From assembly GCA_016721425.1 (NCBI GenBank), contig JADKID010000007.1, forward strand, positions 434,001-498,000: DNA of 64,000 bases. The letters run 5' to 3'. Source of the DNA: Bryobacterales bacterium. GTDB taxonomy: Bacteria; Acidobacteriota; Terriglobia; Bryobacterales; Bryobacteraceae. The notes beneath the pieces were generated by a model. The model worked only from the letters and a program-made list of their open reading frames with translations, searched no databases and was not told where the DNA came from. The position numbers were made by a program, and so were the translations under genes. This document shows positions 56,518 to 64,000 of this stretch, one piece after another; position 1 is the first letter of the stretch, and each line of letters begins with the position of its first letter.

Positions 56518-56527
56518 GGAGACTCGG

Positions 56528-56755
56528 ATGCCGACACTAACAATTCGCAATGTACCCGTAAAGGTAGTGCAGTCGCTGAAGGCGCGGGCGCGCCGGAACA
56601 AGCACTCGATGGAGCAGGAAGTCCGTGATCTGCTGCAGGCTCAAGTCGTGGAGCGAAGTGCTGCGCTGGAGCAGATTGCGGCGAGCTGGGCTAAGCAGAC
56701 CCGGCGGCCAACGGCTGCGGAGATCGATTCCTGGATTGATGTGGGCCGTCCGTGA
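56528..56755 (+). CDS. FitA-like ribbon-helix-helix antitoxin
   Basis: A 75-aa protein from ATG 56528; an upstream ATG would include the operator and was not chosen. MPTLTIRNVPVKVVQSLKAR is the FitA/Arc-type strand and first helix, ARRNKHSMEQEVRDLLQAQV the second. The C-terminal tail (AAEIDSWIDVGRP) is the toxin-binding strand. It would block the PIN toxin and repress its own promoter through the inverted repeat immediately upstream. Its TGA overlaps the toxin start (GTGA), so translation is coupled. It follows the GH42 gene without a gap beyond the operator. Confidence 0.85.
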   Translation: MPTLTIRNVPVKVVQSLKARARRNKHSMEQEVRDLLQAQVVERSAALEQIAASWAKQTRRPTAAEIDSWIDVGRP

Positions 56756-57168
56756 AGGCGGTAATCGATACTAACGTCATCGCCTACCTGCTACTCAACA
56801 CGGACAAGTTCGTGGATGAGGCGCGGGACTGCATGGCTGCGGTGAGCATACCCATGGCGCCTGCACACTGGGAGGCCGAACTGGCAAACGTGATATGGCT
56901 GGCTGTTCGCGCGGGCGTTTTGGAGCCGGAGGACGGGCGATCGAGACTGGCGCTCAGCCGGGGCTTAGGCATTGAATCAGTGGCGACGGCACCACTGTGC
57001 CCGGGAGCGCTGGTGCGGTCGATCGCAAGCGGGGTGGCGGTCTATGACACGCTTTTTGTGGAACTTGCGATTCGGATGAAGTGCCCGATGGCGACGTTCG
57101 ACAAGGCGGTGTTGAAGGCGTTTCCGGAAGTTGCGGTGCGGCCCGGCCGGCTGATTGGGGAGGCTTGA
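56752..57168 (+). CDS. PIN-domain ribonuclease toxin (VapC/FitB-like)
   Basis: A 138-aa protein from GTG 56752. The PIN acidic residues are all present: Asp in KAVIDTNVIAYLL (residue 6), Glu in APAHWEAELANVIWLAV (about 44), Asp in GVAVYDTLFVELAI (about 100) and Asp in CPMATFDKAVLKAFP (about 119). It is a single-stranded-RNA endonuclease, in known cases acting on tRNA or rRNA. The start overlaps the antitoxin stop, and the pair is under the TGCTAGCA inverted repeat. No damage to the catalytic set is seen, so the module appears intact. Confidence 0.9.
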   Translation: MKAVIDTNVIAYLLLNTDKFVDEARDCMAAVSIPMAPAHWEAELANVIWLAVRAGVLEPEDGRSRLALSRGLGIESVATAPLCPGALVRSIASGVAVYDTLFVELAIRMKCPMATFDKAVLKAFPEVAVRPGRLIGEA

Positions 57169-57212
57169 TTGCCGATCGAAGTTAGAATTTCCGGGAGGAG
57201 CATTGCTTTCGC

Positions 57213-59660
57213 ATGAGGTTCGCGATTCCGCTGGAGTTTCCGAGTCTTCGAGTGATCTGGCGGAGCCCTGGGTATGCGGGAGCGGTGGTGGGTACGCTGG
57301 CGCTGGGGATGGGGGCGTGCGGGGCGGTGTTCGGGATCTATAGCGCCCTGATGCTGCGGGAGTTGCCGGTAGAGCGGGCGGAGGAGTTGGTCTCCCTTGC
57401 GGGGATTTACCGGAATGGGGGACGGGTACCGGCGTCCTATCCGATGTTCCGGATGATGCGGGAGCGGGCGGGCTCCTTCTCGTCGTTGATGGGGTGGACG
57501 GGGGGACAGCGCGCCAGGGTGGAGGGGCCGGGCGGGTGGGAACAGGTGCGGATGCGAGGGGTGAGCGGGTCCTACTTTGGCGGGTTGGGTGTGACGCCGG
57601 AGTTGGGACGGCTGATCGGGCCGGAGGACGAGGAGGGGCGGGCGCGTGTGGCCGTGTTGAGCTACGAGTACTGGCAGCGGCGGTTTGCGGGAGATGCCTC
57701 GGTGGTGGGTCGGAGGTTGCGCGTGGAGGGCGAGACGTTCACGGTGGTGGGCGTCACGCGGCGATGGTTTTGCGGGCTGACACCGGGCGAACTGGTGGAA
57801 TTGACGGTGCCGCTGACGTCGGTCGGGATGTCAGGGCAAGCGCGGTTGGAGAACCGTTCGTTGTTGTGGGTGCAGGTGGCGGGGCGACTGCGAGCGGGCG
57901 TGGTTTTGGAGCAGGCGCGGGCGCAAGTGTTATCGACGTGGCCGGAACTGCTTGCCGCGAACGTGCCGACGGAGAGCACGGGGGCCCGGCGGCAGGCGTT
58001 CCTGACGATGGGGTTGGAGATGACGGCAGCGTCGAGCGGGGCTCCGCGGGGGCTGGGCGCACAGTGGCGGGAGCCGCTGCTCGTTTTGCTGGGGTTGTTG
58101 GGGATGATCCTGCTGCTGGCGTACGGGAACGTGGCGATGTTGGCGTTGGCGCGGGGGGCATCGCGAACATCCGAGATGGGTGTGCGGGCGGCACTGGGCG
58201 CGAGTTGGTGGCGGATGGCGCGCAGCATTCTCCGGGAGAATCTGATCCTATACGCACTCGGCGGGTTGGGTGCGCTGGGGGTGGCTTACTGGGGCGGGCA
58301 GTTGCTGGTGCGAGGGCTGGCGGAGCGTACGGAGGTACTTCTGAACCTGCGGCCGGACTGGCGTGTGCTGGCTGCGACGGCAGGGGCGGCGTTGGTGGCA
58401 GGGCTGGTGGTGAGCGTGGCTCCAGCGTGGACCATATCGCAGGCCAGTTTGCGGGGCGAGGGACGAAGCGGACAGATGGGGCTAGGGCGCTGGGGCCGGG
58501 CGCTGATCGTATTGCAGGTGGCGATGTCGGTGGTGCTGCTGATGGGTTCTGGGCTGCTGGTGCGGGAATTTGTGGTGCTGGCACGAATGGAGCCGGGGTT
58601 CGCGCGAGACGCGGTTGGACAGGTGGGCCTGGCGCCGCGGATGCAGGGGACGTTTGCGGAGGCGGAACAGGGTGCTTACACTCGAACGTTGCTGGAGCGG
58701 GTGGAGGGACTGCCGGAGGTCGAGGCGGCGGCGTATTCGAGCGAGCCGGTACCGGCGGGCCGCGATGCCGGCTGGCTGGATACGGTGGCGCTCCGGAACG
58801 GCCAAGGGGAAGCGCTGGCGACATTGGTGGCGGTGTCGCCCGGGTTCTTTCGGACGCTCAGGATGGGGATGGCAAGGGGACGGGATTTTGAGTGGAACGA
58901 CGTAGCGGGCGGCGTCGCGGTAGCATTGGCCGACGAAAACCTGGCGAGGCGCCTCGGGGGCGAGGTTGTGGGCAAGCGGGTGCGGTTTGGCGTTCAGCCC
59001 GAGTTTCAGGAACTGGAGTTGGTGGGGGTGGCGCGGTCCGCACGAGTGATCGATCCGCGGGATGGCCGAATGCCAGTGATCTACGTACCGGTTTTGCAGC
59101 ATCCGAGGTGGGGCGAATCGGGCCAGGTTCTGGTGCGGGGGCGGCAACCGGGATTTCTGGCGCAAGCGGCGGCGCGCGCGGTGGAGTCGCTGGGGCGGGA
59201 GACGGCGATTTCGGTGCAGACACTGGAGGAGGTTGGCGAGAGAGCGCTGGGAGAGGAGCGCGCGCTGGCGGCGCTGGCCGGCTTCGTGGGGGCGATGGCG
59301 CTGGCGCTGGCGGGGACGGGATTGTTCGGACTGATCTCGTATGCGACGCAACGGCGGCGGAGGGAGATCGGGATCCGGATGGCTTTGGGTGCGGCCGGCG
59401 GGCGGGTCGGCGGGATGGTGTTGGGGCAGACGCTACGGCTCACCGGCGTGGGTATTCTCGTGGGGCTGCCGTGCGGGCTGGGGGCGAGCCGGATGCTGGC
59501 AAGCCGTTTGTATGGGGTGAGCCCTCACGACCCGGTAACGATCGCGATGGTGTGCGCCGCGTTGGCCTTGGTGGGGGCTACTGCGGCATACGTGCCGGCT
59601 CGGCGTGCCATGGCGGTGGCGCCGGCCGAGGTGCTGCGGGGCGATTTAATTGGGAATTGA
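57213..59660 (+). CDS. MacB-like ABC transporter permease (acidobacterial duplicated orphan permease)
   Basis: An 815-aa membrane protein. N-terminal helix GYAGAVVGTLALGMGACGAV, a MacB periplasmic core (VEGPGGWEQVRMRGVSGSYF, ELGRLIGPEDEEGRARVAVL, SYEYWQRRF), then helix groups LLVLLGLLGMILLLAYGNVA, a second periplasmic core, and FVGAMALALAGTGLFGLISY at the end. Two FtsX-like permease units in one chain without an ATPase gene nearby is the ADOP pattern. The probable role is lipoprotein or efflux transport. The last four codons (LIGN-stop) come from the 35-bp repeat, so the C-terminus was probably changed by its insertion; family members usually end shortly after the ALRxE-type segment (here EVLRGD). 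Confidence 0.88.
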   Translation: MRFAIPLEFPSLRVIWRSPGYAGAVVGTLALGMGACGAVFGIYSALMLRELPVERAEELVSLAGIYRNGGRVPASYPMFRMMRERAGSFSSLMGWTGGQRARVEGPGGWEQVRMRGVSGSYFGGLGVTPELGRLIGPEDEEGRARVAVLSYEYWQRRFAGDASVVGRRLRVEGETFTVVGVTRRWFCGLTPGELVELTVPLTSVGMSGQARLENRSLLWVQVAGRLRAGVVLEQARAQVLSTWPELLAANVPTESTGARRQAFLTMGLEMTAASSGAPRGLGAQWREPLLVLLGLLGMILLLAYGNVAMLALARGASRTSEMGVRAALGASWWRMARSILRENLILYALGGLGALGVAYWGGQLLVRGLAERTEVLLNLRPDWRVLAATAGAALVAGLVVSVAPAWTISQASLRGEGRSGQMGLGRWGRALIVLQVAMSVVLLMGSGLLVREFVVLARMEPGFARDAVGQVGLAPRMQGTFAEAEQGAYTRTLLERVEGLPEVEAAAYSSEPVPAGRDAGWLDTVALRNGQGEALATLVAVSPGFFRTLRMGMARGRDFEWNDVAGGVAVALADENLARRLGGEVVGKRVRFGVQPEFQELELVGVARSARVIDPRDGRMPVIYVPVLQHPRWGESGQVLVRGRQPGFLAQAAARAVESLGRETAISVQTLEEVGERALGEERALAALAGFVGAMALALAGTGLFGLISYATQRRRREIGIRMALGAAGGRVGGMVLGQTLRLTGVGILVGLPCGLGASRMLASRLYGVSPHDPVTIAMVCAALALVGATAAYVPARRAMAVAPAEVLRGDLIGN

Positions 59661-59680
59661 GTAGACCGTCCCCGAATTAA
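59646..59680. repeat. 35-bp REP-like repeat, copy 2
   Basis: Identical to 54259-54293 over 35 bases and in the same direction. It supplies the final LIGN codons and TGA of the permease (59658-59660) and the TAA stop (59677-59679, minus strand) of the convergent PIG-L gene. The imperfect hairpin could act as a transcription barrier between them. Confidence 0.85.
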
Positions 59681-60378
59681 TCGAGGATGCGGCGTTTGCC
59701 GATTTCTTCGATGTCGAAGGCTAGGGCGAAGGGCTTGCGGGCTTCGGCGCCGCGGACCTTTTGGAGGCCTTCGTAGTAGCGGAGGTAATCGAAGCTGGAG
59801 GTGTGGGCGAACTCGTAGGCCATGGCGGCTTTGTGCCAGGTGGCGATGTCGTCGGCGGAGACGGGGATGTAGACGTAAGGGTGGAAGGATTCGGCGTCCT
59901 CCCAGTTTTCGGCGTAGTAGGTGGCGCGAACGGTGCGGGCGCCGTCGAGAGCGGCATAGAGGATGGCGTCGTTGACGAGGCGGTAGGTGGCGGTGTGGTC
60001 CTTGTGGATGGAGTTCTTCCAGTGGGTGAGGATGGTGGTGGGCTTGACGTCGGCGATCTGTGCGGCGAGCCAGCGGGCGGCGTCTTCGGTGGTGGGGATC
60101 TGGCTGTCCTGCCAGGGGCCAAAGCGGACTTCGGCGCCGAGGATCTTTGCCGCGGCTTCGGCTTCGGTGCGTTTTTGTTGCGCGTAGTTGGGCGTGGACT
60201 TGCCGCGCTCACCCAGGGTGAGATGAAGGATGACGACACGGTCGCCGGCTTTGGCGTAGCGGGCGAGGAGCGCGCCGGTGGTGAGTTCCATGTCACCGGC
60301 GTGGGCGCCTATGGCGAGGACGGTGCGATCAGCAGCGGCGGCGGTGAGGGCCAGCGCGAAGATGGCGAGTAGTCTCAT
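59677..60378 (-). CDS. Exported PIG-L-family deacetylase
   Basis: A 233-aa protein; the start at 60378 gives a signal peptide (MRLLAIFALALTAAAADRTV). A longer frame upstream is the shadow of the RND gene. PIG-L motifs: VLAIGAHAGDMELTTGALLA (the usual AHPDD is AHAGD), VVILHLTLGERGKSTPNY, EVRFGPWQDSQIP and ILTHWKNSIHKDHTATY (the metal-site HxxH-type end). These enzymes remove acetyl groups from N-acetylglucosamine-type sugars or mycothiol precursors. The Pro to Ala and Asp to Gly changes in the first motif may alter zinc binding. Its ATG overlaps the RND stop (ATGA). Stop codon lies in the REP-like repeat. Confidence 0.85.
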   Translation of the reverse strand: MRLLAIFALALTAAAADRTVLAIGAHAGDMELTTGALLARYAKAGDRVVILHLTLGERGKSTPNYAQQKRTEAEAAAKILGAEVRFGPWQDSQIPTTEDAARWLAAQIADVKPTTILTHWKNSIHKDHTATYRLVNDAILYAALDGARTVRATYYAENWEDAESFHPYVYIPVSADDIATWHKAAMAYEFAHTSSFDYLRYYEGLQKVRGAEARKPFALAFDIEEIGKRRILD

Positions 60379-63300
60379 TCGTCCCAATCCTCCTCGAGTT
60401 CTTTGGCCAGGGTTTCGGTGTGGCCGGGAACAAACCAAGGATAAAGCAAGGGCAGGAGGAAGAGAGTGAGGGCGGTGGAGGTGAGGAGGCCGCCGATGAC
60501 GACAGTGGCGAGGGGGCGCTGGACCTCGGCGCCGGTGGAGGTGGAGACGGCCATGGGGATGAAGCCGAGGCTGGCGACAAGAGCGGTCATGAGGACGGGG
60601 CGGAGGCGGAGGGAGGCTCCGGTGATGAGGGCTCGCTCCATGGGGAAGCCGCGATCGCGCAGGCGATTGATGGAGGCGACCAGGACGATGCCGTTGAGGA
60701 CGGCGACGCCGAAGAGAGCGATGAAGCCGATGGCGGCGGAGATATTGAGATTGAGGTGGCGGGCCCAGAGGGCGGCGATCCCTCCGACCATGGCGAAGGG
60801 TACGTTGAGGAGGATGAGGAGGGCGTGGCGGGACGAGTTGAAGGTGAAGAAGAGCAGCCCAAAGATGATGAGGATGGAGGCGGGGACGACGACCATGAGT
60901 CGCTTGGTGGCGCGGGCCTGGTTTTCGAACTGGCCGCCCCAATCGATGGAGTAGCCGGCAGGGAGGCGGAGCTCGGATTCCAGGCGGCGCTGGGCCTCGG
61001 CGACGAAGCTGCCCTGATCGCGGCCACGGACGTTGCACTGGACGACGATGCGGCGCTGGCCGTCCTCGCGGGAGATGACCTCGGGGCCGCGGGCCATGGT
61101 GACGCGGGCGACCTGGCCGAGGGTGACACGCTCGCCGCCGGGGGCAAAGAGGAAGAGGTTACGGATGGCCTCGTCGTCCTGGCGGTAGCGGGCGGGGAGA
61201 CGCACGACGATGGCGAAGCGGCGCTGGCCCTCGATCTGCTCGGAGACAGTGCGGCCGCCGATGGCGGCGTCCATGAGATCGCTGACGTCGCTGACATTGA
61301 GGCCGTAGCGGGCGAGGGCGTCGCGATCGACTTCGATGCGAAGCTCGGCCACGCCGGAGGCGATCTCCATCTGCGAATCGGCCGCGCCCTGGACGCTACC
61401 AATGATGCGCAGGACCTTCTCGGCGAGTTGGGAGAGCATGCGGGCATCCTCGCCGAAGAGTTTGACGGCGACGTCGGCCTTGATGCCGCTGATAGTTTCA
61501 TCCAGGCGCATGGCCATGGGCTGGGTGAAATTGTAACTGACGCCGGGGATCACCTGGAGGGATTGATTGAGGGCCTCGATGAGCTGCTCTTTGGTCTGGA
61601 AGCGGGTCCATTGGTCGCGGGGTTTGAGCAGGACGTAGACGTCGCCCTGGTTGATACCCATGGCTTCGGTGGCGACGTCGGGGCGGCCGATGCGGGTGAC
61701 AACGCCAGTGACCTCGGGGAAGGCGGCGATGACCTTTTCGATGCGGTTGCTGATGAGGATGGAGTCCGTCAGCGAGATGCCAGGGAGCTTGCGGGTCTCA
61801 ACCAGGATGGAGCCCTCATCGAGGCGGGCCATGAATTCGCTGCCCAGGAATTTGATGGAGCCGATGGAGACGATGAGGATGACGAGGCTGGCGGCGACCA
61901 TGAGCGGGCGACGAGTGAGGGCCCAGGCGAGCAGGCGGACATAGTGGGCTTGGAGCCAGGCGAACCAGGCTTCCTTGTGTTCCTTGAGCCCCTTGTTGAG
62001 ATGCACGGCGGTGGCGGCGGGCACGACGGTGAGAGCGAGGATGAGGGAGCCGAGCAGCGCGGAACAGACCGAGATGGCCATGGGGCGGAACATGCGGCCC
62101 TCGAGTCCTTCGAGGAAGAAGACGGGCATGTAGACGGCGATGATGATGGCAACGGCGAAGACGATGGGGCGGGAGACCTCGTGGGCGGCGACGCGGACGC
62201 GCTCGATGGCGTGGAACTCGCGCGTGTCGCCCGCTTTGCGCTGGAGGCGGCGGACGGAGTTTTCCATCATGACGACGGAGCCATCGACGATCATGCCGAA
62301 GTCGATGGCTCCGAGGCTCATGAGGTTGGCGGAGACGCCGAAGATGGCCATGCCCATGAAGCCGAAGAGCATGGAGAGCGGGATGACGGCGGCGACGATG
62401 AGGGCGGCGCGGATGTCGCGGAGGAAGACGAAGAGGACGACGAGGATGAGCAGGCCGCCCTCGAGAAGCGCGGTACTGACGGTACCGATTGTGCCGTCGA
62501 TGACGTCGCTCTGATCGTAGAAGGATTCACGCGGACGCCATCCGGCAGGCGGAGGGTGGCGAACTTGGCTTTGACGCGCTCAATGACCTGCTTGCCATTT
62601 TCGCCTTTGAGCATGATGGCCATGCCGGAGACGGTTTCGCCTTTTCCATCGCGGAGGGTGGCTCCCTGGCGGGGCATGGCCATGAGCTTGATCTCGGCGA
62701 TGTCGCGCAGGAGGACGGGCGTGCCGGCGTGGGCGACGACAACGATGCGGGCAAGATCGGCGATGTCCTGAGTGCGGCCGAGGCCGCGGACGGTGTACTG
62801 CTCCATGGCGTGCTCGATGAAGCCGCCGCCGAAGTTGGAGTTGTTTTCACGGACGCGATCGAAGACAGTGCGGAGCTGGAGGCCGTAGCGTTGGAGCTTG
62901 GCGGGGTCCACTTCGATGGTGTACTGCTTGGTCTCGCCGCCCCAGCTATTGACCTCGTTGACGCCGCGCACGGTGCGGAGGGCGTAGCGGATCTGCCAGT
63001 CATGGATGGTCTTGAGATCCATGGCGGAGTAGCCTTTGCCCTCGATGGTGTACTGGTAGACCTCACCGAAGGCAGTGGCCATGGGGCCGAGGGTGGGATC
63101 GAGTCCCTGGGGCAGGCGGCCGCGCGCTTCCTGGAGGCGCTCGTTTACAAGCTGGCGGGCAAACCAGGTGTTGACGCTGTCCTCGAAGATGAGGGTGACC
63201 ATGGAGAGACCGAGCTTGGAGATGGAGCGGATGCCTTCCGTGCGGGGGATGCCCATGAGGGCGCTTTCGATGGGGAAGGTGACGAGCTGCTCCACTTCGC

Positions 63301-63475
63301 TGGGGGCCATGGAGGGGCACTCGGTGACGATGACGACCTGATTGTTGGTGAGATCGGGGAAGGCATCGACGGGCAGGCTGAGCATGGTGGTGACGCCCAC
63401 GACGATGATGACGATGACGCCGAGGAGGACGACCCAACGCTGCTGGAGGTGGAAATCTATGATGCGTTGCAGCAT
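60375..63475 (-). CDS. CusA/CzcA-type heavy-metal RND efflux transporter (frameshifted)
   Basis: Two minus frames joined near 62521: upstream MLQRIIDFHLQQRWVVLLGV to GVRVNP, downstream from YDQSDVIDGTIGTV. One base (T of TTC) is missing at 62521-62522. Together about 1033 aa, normal for the family. Motifs: FPDLTNNQVVIVTECPSMAP, TEGIRSISKLGLSMVTLIFE, then SLGAIDFGMIVDGSVVMMEN in the proton-relay helix (TM4 region) and IALFGVAVLNGIVLVASINR. These pumps export divalent or monovalent metals using the proton gradient. The adaptor gene follows upstream with a 5-base gap; no outer membrane factor is within the window. Metal is not decidable. Confidence 0.9.
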
Positions 63476-63480
63476 GGGGG

Positions 63481-64000
63481 CTACTCTTCGGAGAGAGAGG
63501 ACTTGAGGAGCTGCGACTTGAGGATGAAGCTGCCGGCGGCGACGACGCGTTCCCCGCCCTGGAGGCCGCGCAGAACCTGGAGGAGTCCTTCGAGGGGGCG
63601 GCCGGTTTCGACAGAGCGGGGCTCATACTGACCGGGTTTCTTTTCGATGAAGACAGTGGCCTGGCCGTTGACGTCCTGCACGGCTTCCTGCGGGACGAAG
63701 AGGGCGGAGGCGCTGCCGCCGGCGGCGAGCTCGACCGTGGCGTACATTTCGGGCTTGAGGAGCGAGTTGCGGTTGTCGATTTCGATGCGGACGGCGATGG
63801 TGCGGGTTTCGGGGTTGAGCTTGTCCTCGATCTTGGTGACGCGGCCGTGGAAGGTACGGTCGGGATAGGCCTGGACGGTGATGGAGGCCGCCATGCCGGG
63901 GCGCAGCTTGGCGAGGTGTTCTTCCTGGACGGCGGCGATGGCCCAGATGGTGGAGAGGTCGCAGATGGTGTAGAGGTCGTTGGAGGCAGTGACGACGGCG
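63481..64000 (-). CDS. RND efflux periplasmic adaptor, 5' end beyond the window
   Basis: The frame is open from the window edge to 63481 (173 codons). Near the edge it reads SNDLYTICDLSTIWAIAAVQ, then HLAKLRPGMAASITVQAYPD, FHGRVTKIEDKLNPETRTIA, RIEIDNRNSLLKPEMYATVE, SALFVPQEAVQDVNGQATVF and GRPLEGLLQVLRGLQGGERV: the beta-barrel and membrane-proximal part of a CusB/CzcB-type membrane fusion protein. It links the RND pump to the outer membrane channel. The last residues (SSLSEE) differ from adaptors carrying a metal-binding tail. Strand orientation fits one operon with the pump and PIG-L gene. Confidence 0.9.
   Translation of the reverse strand, partial: AVVTASNDLYTICDLSTIWAIAAVQEEHLAKLRPGMAASITVQAYPDRTFHGRVTKIEDKLNPETRTIAVRIEIDNRNSLLKPEMYATVELAAGGSASALFVPQEAVQDVNGQATVFIEKKPGQYEPRSVETGRPLEGLLQVLRGLQGGERVVAAGSFILKSQLLKSSLSEE

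Noticed and set aside
60379..61038. 220-codon N-terminal extension of the PIG-L frame
   Set aside because: It is antisense-like arginine/proline sequence overlapping the RND pump; the signal peptide at 60378 gives a proper start.

Overview
The window is high-GC bacterial chromosome, most likely from an acidobacterium of the Bryobacterales/Solibacteraceae type. Reasons: an NHL-repeat secreted protein, an 'acidobacterial duplicated orphan permease' (MacB-like, 815 aa), a protein ending in the Solibacter C-terminal domain (TIGR03437-like), BlaI/M56/TonB_C regulators, DUF2961, sulfatase and Gfo/Idh/MocA genes with Tat signals, a PEP-CTERM protein, and a RAYT transposase with REP-like hairpins. 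Species cannot be fixed from the sequence. No rRNA, tRNA, CRISPR or phage genes were seen.

Layout. 0-1.1 kb: mazEF-like toxin-antitoxin pair and a HicB gene followed by an internally deleted hicA. 1.2-9.2 kb (minus): TPR-thioredoxin protein, NHL protein, and an overlapping GH2 / DUF2961 / cupin carbohydrate operon. 9.2-10.4 kb: BaiN-type flavoprotein. 10.7-15.7 kb (minus): a BlaI repressor, an M56 (BlaR1-like) metallopeptidase carrying TonB-type modules, a free-standing copy of that module, and a carboxypeptidase-regulatory-like surface protein. Two near-identical promoters, each with a BlaI-type palindrome on its -10, tie these together. 15.7-18 kb: secreted protein, D-threonine-aldolase-like enzyme, small secreted protein. 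18-22.4 kb (minus): rnj, FAD-linked oxidase and gltA in tight succession. 22.4-23 kb: C-rich tract, REP-like repeat and a candidate small RNA with its own promoter and terminator. 23-26.9 kb: secA and a DUF6599-like gene. 27-30 kb (plus): MBL hydrolase, then SulP transporter overlapping a beta-carbonic anhydrase. 30-33.1 kb: five-repeat secretin-like protein, DinB, hypothetical, ParE/RelE pair. 33.1-39 kb (minus): acyl-CoA dehydrogenase, ETF dehydrogenase, EtfB, EtfA, a route for acyl-CoA electrons to quinone. 39.5-44.4 kb: secreted propeller, Tat protein, GIY-YIG gene, RAYT with twin hairpins. 44.5-50.6 kb: sulfatase, oxidoreductase, PEP-CTERM protein, patatin/Omp85 autotransporter. 50.7-59.7 kb (plus): class II DAHP synthase, GH27 fragment, GH51, GH42, fitAB, ADOP permease. 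59.7-64 kb (minus): PIG-L deacetylase, CusA/CzcA-type RND pump, and the start-truncated adaptor.

Two window-wide points. First, the + strand is C-rich left of about 31-33 kb and strongly G-rich to the right, for genes of either orientation: a GC-skew sign change as seen at a replication origin, an inversion boundary or a chimeric join. Second, at least eight genes are split by single-base indels while their downstream frames stay intact, which looks more like assembly error than gene decay; these are annotated across the frameshift.
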